NCBI RefSeq assembly: GCF_030272615.1
Contig: NW_026729330.1
Span: 1-64,000, forward strand
Length of the DNA stretch: 64,000 bases
DNA from: Cryptomeria japonica
Taxonomy: Eukaryota; Streptophyta; Pinopsida; Cupressales; Cupressaceae
Direction: 5' to 3'
The first letter of the stretch is position 1. Every line of letters begins with the position of its first letter. Below are positions 36,324-48,596 of the stretch, in pieces. Made by a program: the position numbers and the translations under genes. The notes under the pieces are model-generated. The model had not been told where the DNA came from. It saw only the letters and a program-made list of their open reading frames with translations, and made no database searches.

Positions 36324-37494
36324 TGTAAAGCCAAAAATCGAACCCCAGGTGTTCCCCCCACTCCAAGGAGAGAGAAAGGAGGTCACTAGGGTTGACGGTT
36401 TTCACTTAGGAGAGACTTTACATTCAAAAGAGGGGTTGAAACCCACAAGATCCAATCCCACACAATGCAAGACTAGATTCGAAATGAGTTTCAAGGGTTG
36501 AGACAGCAAGGATACCCTCTTTAGTAAAGAATGTAGATAGAAGGATTGAAAAAGCAAGAAAGATTAGCTTGTACACGGAGATTGGGACACAGGATGAAGC
36601 TACAGACTTGAAATTAGCAGTAAAATGTCGAGACAATGCTGTCCTGCAAGTTTGAGTGAAAGTTGACTGGACGATGGCGCCCAGAGTGCACACGGTCCTC
36701 CACAAAATCTGCAAAACGAAGGGGGATCTGTTCGTCTCTGCACAAGGATTCCAGATCTTCAATTACAGCCGCGTACCTGCAACCTACACACAGAAAAGAG
36801 AGGATGATTGGGGGGTTAGGGATTAGGGGTTTGCCTTCAGGTCAAACCCCGGTTTTGGAATTAACCAAGAAATGAGAATGCTGTAAATGTAAATGTTTGT
36901 AATGTAATCAAGTACTGATACCTTGTTGTAAGAATGTTTGTATTCTTACATGCGAAGGTGTAATGATGTTGTAGGTTGTATGTTGTAGGTGATCTCCTCT
37001 TCAATGGTTGAATCCTTGTCTTGAATGCAACACCTAGCCTTGAATGGAGACTTAGAATGCTCAATTGCTTGAAGGAATGCTTGAATGTTTGAAAGTTTGC
37101 CTATCGCTTCCGCCTCTTGCACACATATGTTTTTTCCTCCCCTTTTTCTGAAAGGGGAAATGTAGTTTATATACTTGTCAATTAGGGTTAGGAGACTGAT
37201 TTTTCCGACCTTAGGCCGACCTAGGAGCATTATTTTCCAAATTGCAAACTTAAAGACCCGATGCCCAACAAGAGACCAGGCCCAAAATAGGGCCAGGGAC
37301 CAGGGCACTAGGCGCCATGGTCCCACCTCCCGGGACAGTAGGGTGCAAGAAGGATCAGGCCAAGGTGCAGAAAGATGCAGTTTTTGATGTCGTAAACAGG
37401 TTTCGGGATCTCCATTCAGGTTCAACATTGTGCCGCCATCGTGAAGACCCAAATGTAGTTGAAATTGCAAGTGTCGCAATTTTATGATGCTACA
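36324..37494 (-). repeat. Gypsy-E 5' LTR
   Basis: In + coordinates TGTAAAGC...GATGCTACA, followed by the second CATAC (37495-37499). It pairs with 29548-30749. Confidence 0.92.
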
Positions 37495-37499
37495 CATAC

Positions 37500-38632
37500 T
37501 TTTTTATACTCTTTCCCCACTTTCCAGAGCTCTTCAAGTGCACTTATGAGTTCACCCTCAAAATCTACCCCAACTTCAACTTCTTCTTCTTCATCACTAG
37601 CTTCTTGCTCATCATCTAGTTCTCCTTGTGCCATAAAGAGATTAACCTCTCTTTCTTCTTCACTGCAATCATCATTAGAGACACTCTCTTCATCTATGGC
37701 ATCATCTTCAAAAGTGTAGAGACTGATTTTCTTCCTAAAGTTCCTTCTCATTGGCTTGTAGGTTGTCTTCAATTTATCCTTACCAGAAGTCTATTGTTTT
37801 GCTTCTCATATCCATCTTTCTCACCATAGGGGCACTTAGAAGAAAAATGTCCTATTTTACCATAGTTGAAGCACTTGAAGGGTAGCTTACCTTTGTACTT
37901 GCCTGATTCCTTTTTGAGTTTTCTCACAAAGTTAGCTACATCAGTATCTGAGTCTTCATCTTCTTTGAGAGGAACATATTATTTTCCTTTCTTGGTTGAG
38001 TTGAAGGCAACCTCTCTCTTTGAAGTTTCATCACTTACTGTCCTCATCTCATAGGATGATAGAGAACCAAACAATTCATCCATGAAGAAGGATTTTATAT
38101 CTTTATCTTTTTTAATACTAGAGACTTTTGTATCATACCTTGTGGTTAATGGTCTCAGATCCTTCTTCACAATAACTTCATCTGAGACATCCTCTCCAAA
38201 TCCTCTTATAGCACTCACAATTTTATCCACTTTTTATAGATAGTCAGATATCTTCTCCTCATCCTTCATTTTCAAGTTTTCAAACTGAGCTCTTAGATTT
38301 TGGAGTTTAGCTTCTTTCAATTTGAAATCTCCTTCATATATACTTTGTAGCTTGTCCCATGTTGCTTTTGTTGATGTGCAGTGCATGAATTTCATGAACT
38401 CTATATTAGACAAGCCACTTAAGATTGCATTCTTATCTTTGGCATTGTTCTCATATTCTTTCTTAGCATCACGATCAGTAGGAGGAGTGGATGGAACTAT
38501 ATATACATTCTTTACTAACATCCAAGCATCAAAACCTAGGAAAGATAGGTTGGTTTCCATCATTATTTTCCAAAAGGCATAGTTAGTGCCATCAAACATA
38601 GGTGATTTAGAGGAGGATTCATTCCTATCCAT
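37500..38632 (-). pseudogene. Copia-C gag N-terminal part, broken
   Basis: The frame starts at ATG 38632 (MDRNESSSKSPMFDGTNYAF), with a copia gag domain including TWDKLQSIYEGDFKLKEAKL (about 38300-38360). A TAG/TAA stop occurs near 38231, and the same frame goes on to 37983. Near 37820-37870 is a zinc-knuckle-like CFNYGKIGHFSSKCPYG with Tyr at the second Cys position. After a frameshift an acidic stretch (37482-37772) leads to the gypsy-E insertion. An upstream extension to 38743 is open but has no added homology, so the ATG was chosen. Confidence 0.88.
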
Positions 38633-38693
38633 TGTGTTAACAAAGAAGGATCTACCCAAGCTAGAGAAAGCCTTTATTATAAGGGAACCTAGG

Positions 38694-38705
38694 GCTCCGA
38701 TACCA
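38694..38705 (-). other. Copia-C primer binding site
   Basis: TGGTATCGGAGC on the - strand, two bases from the 5' LTR end. It is a Met tRNA type site with one change (A to G) from the usual TGGTATCAGAGC. Confidence 0.8.
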
Positions 38706-38707
38706 AT

Positions 38708-41110
38708 TGAAGAACACAAATGGACACTAAAAGGGTGGGGCAAGTGAATCAGTGTATTATAAAAAAAATTAAATTAAGTGTGTAGATATTAAGAATACAA
38801 TACAAATGAGAACACACACACACACACATACAAGAATCAATCCATAACACAAGATTTACGAGGAAAAACCATAGTGGGAAAAATGTCGCTGAGAATAGCT
38901 GCTAGAGTCTACTACTCCAATCTAGGCTCACAATAAAATCACTAATTACAATATGTTTAGGGCACTAACCCAAGGAGCACCAATGCCTGATATTTTTGAG
39001 CACCAACCCCAGACAATTTAGAGAAACTATTCAAGGAGCACCTACCCCTGCTCCAAGCACCCACTCAGAGAAATACATTAATATCATTTTTTTTCCAAAA
39101 CAATGAAAAACATTCTTACAAATGTGCTTTGTACCACTTACAACTTCTCACACCTTGAGAATGAATTTCTCTGCCTACTGATGTTCTTCTTCTGTTTTAT
39201 CTTCTTCTCTCTGCCTCTACTTCTCGCTTCTAATCTTTTTTCTTTCTTCTCTTTGTCTCTCTCTGTGACTTAATTCTCTTCACACATTCAATAGCAATAG
39301 CAACTATCGACACACCTAGTTTTTCTTCTTGGTCAACTTGTACACTTAGTGTTTTCCCTTCAAAAGTAGATTCAAAATTTGATCTCCTCAAGCTTCCAAG
39401 AGATTATGTCTACAAACAGATTAGATCTTTTGTACACTGATAGCTGCCAATCATAAATACACTCTCTAGTCCTCTAGTTCATCTTTGTGTTCAAATATTT
39501 ATGCATCCACCTCTCTGCTACAAGATCCTCTTGAGCCACTAAATGATCTACCTTGCCTATCTTGGATTGACTACTAGCAATAAATACATCTTTGTTTTGT
39601 TATTATTCTCTATACTTGGATTGCTATTTTCAGCAAACTCAATCTGTCTAATAGATTTCATCTTCTCCCTGTCGATCACCTCGAGCCCTACAACCATTTG
39701 TAGATGAGATTCCATTAATGCATTCTCTATCCTTTGTCAACCTTCCCCGAAGAGATGGACAGCTACCTCCATCATTGCCGACTTCTGCATATCAGAATTT
39801 TTCAAGCCTGGATGCCACATGTCTTCAAAACCATCATCTAAGTCACTCAGTCCACATCGGTCAACTGCCATGTGGATCCGTGTTTCTATAGGCATGCCAA
39901 CGTGTCGAGAAAATCATCTTCCATGATCATACCAGCCTCAAACTTTGTCATTGTGGGATGGCGAGATATGTACCATCTCTTTTTTATCTTACCCCACAGG
40001 GTCATTTTTCCATCCTTATGCATGCTATGGGACAACATAATTCTTCTCCCTTCTTTGTCTTTCCTTACCCCATAGGGCCATTGCGCATTTGTCTTGCATG
40101 ACACAAGATAGCAGGGACCCTCATCATATCTTCATCTTAGATGTTGCACACACACTTTTCCCTTCACCCTCTATTGTCACAGGATAGCAGGAGACATCTC
40201 TCCCTTCTCCTTGTGTTACCCTATATGACCACTTCGCTCTCATCTGACTTGCTGCAGGATAGCAGGGAATGTTTTTTCCCTTGCATTAATGTTATCCCAC
40301 AAGGTCACATTTATCTCATCCAACACACCGTGAGATAATAGGGTGCTCCGCTCTTCATTGTTTTCCTTACCCCGCACAGTTGCTTCTTTCCTATCTTTGT
40401 CGTCTTAGGATAGCTGCAGACAATTTGACGAGGTGGGCTTGACCAACCAACACTGCTCACATCCACCACCGTGGGGTCCCAGATGAATGTGTCACTGCCA
40501 ACATGTACCAGTCAAATGCTACCAACAAAACTTCAACTAACACAAGAGAAAGTGGGGACCACGCAAACCATCCAACCGCACAACACAACATCATATCAAA
40601 GGTCGAAGATCAGCCAAAAGTAAGAACAAACAACAAAAAAACTTCAACCTTTCCAATAAAGCACAATAATCCGATAAGAATCTATTTTCTTCCTATAGGA
40701 CTCACATAGCTTGAGAGACACATCCAAGCCTGAAGGAGGGTCTCATACGATCATAATGTAGCTCGAAGGGTTCAATCAGCAGCAAACACGTGGACACCAA
40801 TGAGCCTGGCAAAGACACAACGACCACTACACCAAAATTGAACTATGCCGGTATAACACAAAGTGTTTGCATAGCCCAAAAACAATCAAAGCGATAGACC
40901 AAGTCACACCGAAATGCAGGGATGTCAATCAGACTGAAACACAATCAATGCTGAAAAACTGCCAAACAATGGATTTTCAACATTTTTCTATTTGCAACCA
41001 AGATATATCAAACTCGTTGGATTAAACACATCTCTCTTTGTTGCCAATCTTATCCTCTACAACCTGCAACTGCTTGACCTAGTTGACATCAACGAAAATA
41101 ATTGCCAACA
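38708..41110 (-). repeat. Copia-C 5' LTR
   Basis: The homologue of 18659-21114. It ends in CCAACA (41110), followed by the CTAGT duplication (41111-41115). It carries the 75-77 base tandem array with cores near 40026, 40102, 40177, 40252, 40329 and 40404, and a short CA microsatellite near 38812-38832. Confidence 0.92.
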
Positions 41111-41115
41111 CTAGT

Positions 41116-41691
41116 GACTGGTGGAAGAAGGTTAGAATTAAATTTTGTTAAATATATTTACATCATCCATACAAAATGACATAAAATAAAGATCAAACAA
41201 TTGAAATGCCAAAATTATTACTTTATGTTTTACCTTAAATACCACTTTTAAAAGTTGAACATTATTCTTCATAGTTAAAATTCAATACTTTAAGCATTTA
41301 ATCTCGATCTCATAATATAAAATGTAATATAATTATAAAACTTAAATTCAATTGTAGACTTAAACTGATTGAATAACTCCATTGTAAGCTATCTTTATTG
41401 GCACATCAGAAAAATACTGAATGATGCCTTTCTCAAGTGCGTTTAGGAATTCAAACTGATTGATTAAAGTTTCAAATAAACTGGAAATTTGCCTTCCACC
41501 ATAAAAGTCTTATTTGACAACCTATTCATATAGGTGTGCACTATAAAGCATCTAACTAAACAAACATAAAACAAAGAAAGACATCGGAAGGAGACGTTAA
41601 TAAAAACGCTTAAGCAAGGCCTTGAATGATAGACAGGAAATGGAGCTGGAGTAGGTCAGTGTTCTCCAAACGCTCCATTCCTATATGATGA
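41116..41691. other. Downstream flank of PC1, no gene recognised
   Basis: AT-rich sequence between copia-C and the 3' end of PC1. It will include the PC1 3' untranslated region, but no clear polyadenylation signal was singled out. Confidence 0.5.
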
Positions 41692-42272
41692 TTATGCTTC
41701 TGGTGCTGGTGCAGGTGGATTATAAAAATAACTTTCAGTAACTGTTATTTTGAGCTTCTGACCCATTTCGCAATGTTCCTGCACTCCGCAGAAAAACCAC
41801 ATATCCCCAGGGGCTGTCAAAAATAAACTGTCAGCACCGCTTTCCAAAATTCCCCAATTTGGTTGATGTAAGCAGTTCTCGAATGCCGAGGCGTTTACCG
41901 CCATTATCACGTTGTGATCACCCTGAGGATAGTTGAACACTGCGACCACCACCACAAACACATTTACACAAAATGGGTGATTATTATCATATCGTCCATT
42001 CAAATTGAGACTCCATAACTTAATTCTAAAAAGAGAGCTATGCATGTTTATATATAAAAGTGAACTTAGGCGAGGATGAAAATACCGAGTGCGTTTCCAA
42101 CATAGAATTGTTTGTTTTGTGCCCACGCTTGGTAGTCAAAGCCAACCGTCCATCCTTTCTCGTCACCCACTGTAATAACAAATGGTGCTCCAGCATTCAC
42201 GATGTCCGAGACTGTAATTATTGATAATACAAAGGCAAGCGCTATAATGGAAACCATTTGTTTCGTTGCCAT
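41692..42272 (-). CDS. Phytocyanin PC1 (stellacyanin-like blue copper protein), two exons
   Basis: Exon 1 is 42272-42086 and exon 2 is 41939-41692, with a 146-base GT-AG intron in phase 1. The joined frame is 144 codons plus TAA. The N-terminus is a hydrophobic signal peptide ending near residue 27, so the protein should be secreted. The plastocyanin-like domain keeps VGDEKGW near its start, the copper His in GDHNV, the disulfide Cys in AFENC, and the copper Cys and His in FFCGVQEHC. The axial position is Gln (MGQKLKI), as in stellacyanins. The C-terminus is a short Pro/Ala tail with no clear GPI-anchor signal. Electron transfer in the cell wall or apoplast is inferred from the family. Confidence 0.93.
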
Positions 42273-42355
42273 GGAGCTCCGTCTATAGGATCTTCTTAAA
42301 TTATTAGAAAGTTTTATTGCAGCGAAACATGAATGGAATGAAGTCTGGCATGAGC

Positions 42356-42362
42356 ATTTATA
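42356..42362 (-). promoter_or_regulatory. TATA box candidate of PC1
   Basis: TATAAAT on the - strand, 84 bases upstream of the PC1 ATG, a plausible plant core promoter distance. No transcript evidence is available. Confidence 0.5.
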
Positions 42363-42654
42363 GCTTTATTTCTTTGAATTAATGGCCATAAAGCTGGAAC
42401 CGGGCGGGTAGTCGAATGGATGCCACTCGGTGAATATCGCCGAAGTCGTTTGACACGTAATATCAAAATGAATGTCATAGAGAAGACCGAAACAGCATTG
42501 CTTTCTACGTCGTGTGATTGCATTGTTTGGAGCCTAGTGGGCGCAAAAGTTGTAGTCCTTAGGTACTAGTTGGGCTACATACCATTTGGTGAAACGCTTG
42601 ACCTAAACGAGATGATGAAGTTCATATTTTGCCACAAAACCACATGTTTTGTAC

Positions 42655-43000
42655 TTGTTCGTTAGGTTCTACCTTTGTCGGTACTCTAGGATTTCGATTA
42701 GTAGTAGAGGTCATGAGTAGAGTTCAACCTTCTTCTGTCGAAGTCCTAAAATAAACTCTTATCTATGCCACTGAGATTAGAGTTGCATAGATAATGCATA
42801 GTGAGTTATGCTATCTCATGATTAGAGGTCATACTTCTTTGTTAGGTTTTACCTATGTTGGCACTCTAGGATTTTGATTAGTAGTAGAGGTCATGAGTAG
42901 AGCTCAACCTTCTTTTTCTAAGTCCTAAAAGAAACTCTAATCTATGCAACTGAGATTAGAGTTGCATAGTGATAGATTATACATAATGAGTTATGCTATA
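42655..43000. repeat. 180-base tandem duplication upstream of PC1
   Basis: Two copies with a 180-base period (starting near 42661 and 42841), sharing GATTAGTAGTAGAGGTCATG and GAGATTAGAGTTGCATAG, with small differences. It lies about 300 bases upstream of the PC1 TATA candidate. Confidence 0.85.
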
Positions 43001-46000
43001 CTTATTTTTTGATGGAGGACTATTCATCCTTTTCAGATAAGACTCAAAGACTAAGAGGTATCCATTCAACCAAGACTTGATCCCTTATGGACTCATTAAG
43101 AACCTTTCAACTTCACCAATAGACCAAGGCCTCATTGACATGCTATATGGATTTAACTCATCATTATCACATATAAATGCATGGCTTGACATGTCCTATA
43201 TTTGCATAGACCCCTTCTTGCTCATATGGCAAGCGGAAATAGAATGGTGACATGTCTCAACGATTGGCTTCTTTCTTGGGAAATGGTTTCTCAAATATGG
43301 CAATAGAATTTGTGACAAGAGTTTTTGTGATGTTTAGTTGATTTTCCACTTAATTAACGAGGTTTATTTGATGTCAAATAAATGGGTGTACTGAGCCATG
43401 GTATAAGTGGCAGTGCATTATTACAGAGATTTTGAGAGGTGTAGTCAGGCTATAACTCATGTTAATGTTTGTGTTGTTATATCATATTACAATGTGACTT
43501 TTTTTTCTTATCTTTCAAATTTTGGGGGGATGATGATTTTTTTTCTCAAATAATTATTCATTTATTTTGGTTTTCTTTAATATTATACAAGAATAAAATT
43601 AAGACTAGATAAAAAACTATAATTTGTGGAATGAGGTAGGGTATGTGAGAATGCTTCCTATATTATTGTAAGAGAAAATGGTACAAATTTCAATCTTTTC
43701 ATAATTAAAAAAAGTTGGAAATTTTTTTTAAGTAGAAATAAATAATAAATAGTGTAACACGGTTGTACATGGAGATATCTATTGAGAAAAAAAAAAAATC
43801 ATATTCCAAAGTAGATCAATGTATTATTTAGTAAATCATGATTATAATAGAATCACAAAGAAAGCTTCCATAAGAGTATCACCAACCAAAAACATGAAAA
43901 AATTATTACATTTTAACAATATCTATAAATCTCTACACACACCATCTGTACTAAGCATATATATATTAGAGATATGAAACCTAAAACAATAAAATGGTAA
44001 TTACAAATCTATAAGTTAAAACCTACCAAAAATAAGGCCAAAATCACCCCAATCAAAAATGTACCATGATGTGTCATAATACAGATACTAAGTTGGTCAA
44101 TAGATGTAACTAGACATTAGAACTCTTTTATGAATCCAACCAATTTTTACATTTCATAAGAAAACTTTCAAAGACTAACTTTTAATTTGTTGATCAATTT
44201 GAGCTTTTGAAAAAACAAGTGCTCAAGGATATTTATATAGGAGATAATCATGTGAGTAAGCAACCAATAATATTAATTTTAAACAAAATATAATTCTATT
44301 ATCTAAATTTGTTTTTTTCTATTTTTCCAAAAATCAAACATCATTTAATATTAACATTGGGAGCAAAGTTGAGATGCATTTTTTGATAATTAAGTTTAGA
44401 GTGCTTAAAAATAACGAGATGCCTTGATTTAGGATAATAAACTTTTCGGATCAATCCTATCATGCAAATATGTAAAAAATAACTAAATGATTAGTGAATA
44501 TCTATTCTTTTATTCTTTTCATAATTCAATCTAATACATAATTAACATTAAGTAGACTAATTAATTTTAATGTAAAAAATATTTTACTATTTTTATTTTT
44601 CTTTGTTATTTGTGCAATTTAAAAATTCGTGAAATATTACCTTGTATTTCTAATTTACTTTAAATTTAGTTTTGATTATTAATAGCTATAGAATTATGAA
44701 AATAAATTTTTTTTTTTCTTTATTATATATAACTATTATGTTTGTTTTTGTTAAAGTAGGGTATGATTATTTGATTAGTTGAATGATTCTTTTTTTCTTC
44801 TTTAAAACTCAATTTGTTCCATGCAAGGAATGTATTATAAACACAAAGTGGAAGACTATCAAATAAAATAACTTTTATCTAAGATGTTAAAGTAAACAGT
44901 GTTGAATTCTATAGTAAAATTTTTAAAGTTTACAACTAGGTCAAATCAAATTACTACATCTATTTAATAAAAATAAATATTAAAAATTAAATAAATAATT
45001 TTTTAGAATTAGGGTATATACAACCTTTTTTTAATCTAGAAGTGAATCTAGCATTCATGTTCTCCTTAGTGTAGCTCACCCATCTTTTTTCCCTCCCACT
45101 TCCTAAGAAACTCTTATATTTCAAAAATAAAAATTAAAAAAATAAAAATTGTTGGAATTGAAATAAATAAAATTTAAATTTATAGAAATAGGCTACATGT
45201 ATGACCTTGTGAAGGGAATATAGCTAATATAGATATCTTAAGTACATACTTGTGGAAAATTTTTAAGAGAAATCAATATGATATTAAATATCTTTTTATT
45301 TTAAAATAAACAAGATTTTTTTGTAAAGTTGAGATTTATATTTTAAAATTGAAGATATTGTAAAAATTATTTATATACACTATGATTGGTTTAAAATATT
45401 TGTTGTTATAGGAGAAATTTTTTAGGAATGATATATTTTTTAGGTTCTTTTGGATTTCTTTGTATTTTAAAAAAAGAAATGTCCATTTTAAATTAAAAAT
45501 TTTATTTTTAATTATTTATAATATAGTAAATAAAATTATATTTTTTCTAAAGATATATATATAAATTTTAATAATTCTTTTCTTGATGTCAAAATATAGA
45601 TAATAAAACCAATCATAGGGATATTACAAATATTTCTATGAAAAAAAAACATAATTATTATATGTATTCTTTATAATTATATTTTATATATCTTTTAAAA
45701 ATTATTCTATTTTGTAATACTTTTTAAAAAATTGGTTGGTAATTATATGTATTTCATTGATAGTCAAAACAAAGTACATAAGTTGTAGTATCATATCCCA
45801 CATCATAAAGAATCATAACCAAAATTTTCTCCAAAATGATGTCCATAGTCTGACAAAACATTAACTAAAACCCTACCTTCGCCTACCAATATTCTATACT
45901 ATACACCCATTTATACAATTTAACAGTTTAAAACACATAATAGTCAATCAAGTAACTGCATAAATAAGATTTAAACAAAAAATAGTGCTTTTCTATTCAT

Positions 46001-46689
46001 TTCTTCCTCATTGCTTCCAAAGGCCCATTAACCCACTAGATTTTTATCATGAATCATGCTTTTGGTTCTTCCTCTAACCTTACCTTCATCTTTCCTTTAG
46101 CTCGCTCTTATTTTTTTACCTGCAGGTAATGAATCAATGAATCCCAATCAATATACGCTTTTGTCTAGTGCGCATCCTTGTTCATCCCCTATGCCCAATG
46201 AATAGTCAACATCAAATGTTGAGGAGTCTCCTCATCTGTGTCCTCGGCCACCTTTACATGCATAAACCCTACCCCTAAAATTTCCCCTTTACAACATCGA
46301 ATGCAGATCATACAACCAATCATTTTCCATGAAACGCTTCAACACCCATTTAACATCCATCCAACCTCCAACCCCAATGCCACCACCATTGACATAATGT
46401 CTATATTCATCCTATATCTATGTTTAGTCATCAAAAAATATTCACCCAAAAGGATTTCCATGGTATGAATGAAAATATCTTCATTGAACTTCAAAATACT
46501 TTTCATTCTTTTCTCAATGACTTTGCCCATAAATGCTAATTGTTGCCTTGGCATAATTAACAAAAATGTGGCCTGCATATTAAAATGCAGTTGCCACCCA
46601 TCATCAATTGTGAGAATGAAGTGCTACCCATTTCACATCACCTCACCACCACACCCTTTCATTAATATCTTTTGAAAATGGAGACATGG
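43001..46689. other. AT-rich intergenic region
   Basis: Mostly AT-rich with homopolymer runs. An 79-codon open stretch on the - strand (46339-46578) lies downstream of the RNase H remnant, but its residues match no family recognised here. No other gene is seen. Confidence 0.5.
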
Positions 46690-47135
46690 TATTCCAACTC
46701 AAAGATCAAGCTTAAGATTACAAAAATCTTTCATCATAATTTGTGGTCCATCATCAAGAGTCATATCCCATTTGGATAGCATGTCCACCACATCATTCCT
46801 TGATCTCATCACATTCCCAACTTAAAATTACTCAAAATATTCTAATAAATGCTTGGCAAATGTTATATATTTATTCAAATTCTAGGCATTTATTTAACCC
46901 TTTTTAATTGCATTAATAATAATCAAGTAATCTCTTTCAAAATATATTTTTGAGAAGACCAATTTTTTCCCCATTTTGAACACTTCAATAACCACCTAAG
47001 CCTCAACTTCATTGTCTGTTCTGTCTGCAAGGCCACAAATCCATCTCTCGATGGTCCTAGGTTACCCTTTGGGGCCCCATCAAATTTAATTTTATACCAT
47101 CCTTCCCTTGCCTTGGACCACTCCACCACCCTCAC
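46690..47135 (-). pseudogene. LINE-type RNase H remnant
   Basis: The - strand codes GWYKIKFDGAPKGNLGPS (about 47080-47120), the start of the RNase H fold found at the C-terminus of plant LINE reverse transcriptases. After a shift come TDNEVEA (about 47000) and KIYFERDYLIIINAIKKG (about 46910-46960), then FVDMLSKWDM-like residues (about 46760). Several stops break it. It could also derive from one of the RNase H-like host genes, but these stops mark it as non-functional. Confidence 0.7.
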
Positions 47136-48054
47136 CTTCTCGAATTCTAGATTAGCCTAAGCAAGCCCATTAACAAGCTAATTTTTTAATCATAAATTTA
47201 ACTATTATTCATTAAGTCATTAAACATTTGTCTATTTTCACCTTTACAATTATTAATAGTTATTTTATTAAGATGAACTATAATTAATATTACATAAATA
47301 TAATTAGAATAATATAATATTACACTACAAATTAATAATTAAATTTGAGATTAATTTTATTATTATAGTTATAATTATATAGGTTTTTTAAATTTAATTA
47401 GGATTGTGCTCTTAAAAAATATTTTTCACTATAAATTTATATTATATTATAATTATTTATATTATTTTATTAAAGTTATAGTTAATATTATATAAATATA
47501 ATTATACTAATATAATTTTAAAATAACAATAATTCATAATTATAATAAATAAAAATTAGAACAAATATTTTTATTACATTGCTATGGCATCAAGTACTCA
47601 GCACTACATGGCATTTTTTCTCATAATATTATGTCTAATATTTACATATTTATATTTTGATGTATACATGGTTATCAAAACAAAGATAAAAAGATAATAG
47701 TTTTTTTAATACACTCATGTCATTACACTTCACCCTTTATTACCATTATAAAATGCTTCTTGTGATTAATTGGAGGTGTACCTTGACTAATAAGAAAACA
47801 CCCAAAAAATACATAACAAACTCTCTTAAAATTAAGAAATAGAATACATTTTAATAATAATTTAAACCTTAAATAGAAAACAAATTAATTTAAGTATTAA
47901 AACAATATATTTATAACATACCCAAAAACATACCAAAAGAAAAAATTAAAATTAAAAACAATATAAACTAATAAATAAAAACTAAGCAGTTTTATCCTAC
48001 CAATATTTGTAAGGCTTGATAAACAATCATTTATATTAATAAAATTTCTTTTCT
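47136..48054. other. AT-rich region without recognised features
   Basis: Strongly AT-rich, with many TAAT/ATTA repeats. No ORF of note. Confidence 0.5.
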
Positions 48055-48541
48055 TTATATATGGGCAATAAGGTCAGCGAACTCCTTTTCTCTAGGAGGT
48101 GATAAGCCATACTTCCATAAAGATTCAAACAAGAAAAATAATTTCAACTTGTTCTCCATGTCGTTTTTGCATATGAGAGGATACTGTTCAATATTTTCAC
48201 ACACACAACTCATGGCTTTCATTCCTATGTTAGTGAAAGTAATCCAACAAACCTCAGACCAAATTTCATATGTAAATATATGCAGATAGACTTTGTTTTG
48301 GTCGTTTGTTTCGAAGTCCTCAAACAGAATTGAAGAATACAACAAACAGAAACGGCCATTTTCGTATGTAGAGCGACAGCATATAGGAGCATATTCGTCT
48401 TATTGAACGATGCCATTCTGATAACAGACGATTAAATCTTTCCTTCATAGGAATGGGGTAAATTTGTTTTAACTTACGCAGAATAATCGTATCTGCCGTC
48501 GGTTCAATGCTATAATATAAAGCGTCCATACGTGTGATCAA
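48055..48541 (-). pseudogene. Unidentified coding-like remnant, divergent from PC2
   Basis: Two overlapping - strand open stretches: 48541-48320, starting MITRMDALYYSIEP, and 48345-48055, with LYSSILFEDFETNDQNKVY and MENKLKLFFLFESLWKYGL. The residue composition is protein-like, and a single frameshift near 48400 would link them. No family is recognised. The start lies only 55 bases from the PC2 ATG on the other strand, so this may be the end of an old gene, or chance. Confidence 0.3.
48511..48522 (+). promoter_or_regulatory. TATA box candidate of PC2
   Basis: TATAATATAAAG lies about 80 bases upstream of the PC2 ATG. The spacing is similar to that of PC1. Confidence 0.45.
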
Positions 48542-48596
48542 TTACCATCAAAGATTGCTGGCCCAAATTCTAATAATCTAGAAAACTCTTAAAGCA

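Larger units (their letters stand above)
29548..37494 (-). mobile_element. Gypsy-E, gag-protease-only gypsy-type element
   Basis: A 7.95 kb element on the - strand with LTRs of 1202 and 1171 bases, a primer site, a long leader, one large gag-protease frame and a non-coding 3' region. RT, RNase H and integrase are missing, so it is non-autonomous. The two LTRs are nearly the same except for a 31-base hairpin unit, which suggests a fairly recent insertion. It sits in copia-C gag with a CATAC duplication. Confidence 0.92.
18659..41110 (-). mobile_element. Copia-C, Ty1/copia retrotransposon with two nested insertions
   Basis: A complete element on the - strand bounded by 2.4-2.5 kb LTRs (18659-21114 and 38708-41110) and a 5-base target duplication CTAGT (18654-18658 and 41111-41115). 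Internal order, reading right to left: primer site, gag, protease, integrase, RT, RNase H, polypurine tract. Two later insertions, copia-D in the RT and gypsy-E in the gag, enlarge it to 22.4 kb. Without them it would be about 10.3 kb. Many stops and shifts show that it is inactive. Confidence 0.93.

Noticed and set aside
37459-37719. A Ser-rich + strand open frame of 86 codons
   Set aside because: It is the antisense shadow of the acidic Glu/Asp-rich segment of the copia-C gag.
46339-46578. A 79-codon - strand open frame downstream of an RNase H remnant
   Set aside because: The residues match no family known to me, and the surrounding frame has many stops. It is too weak to call a gene.
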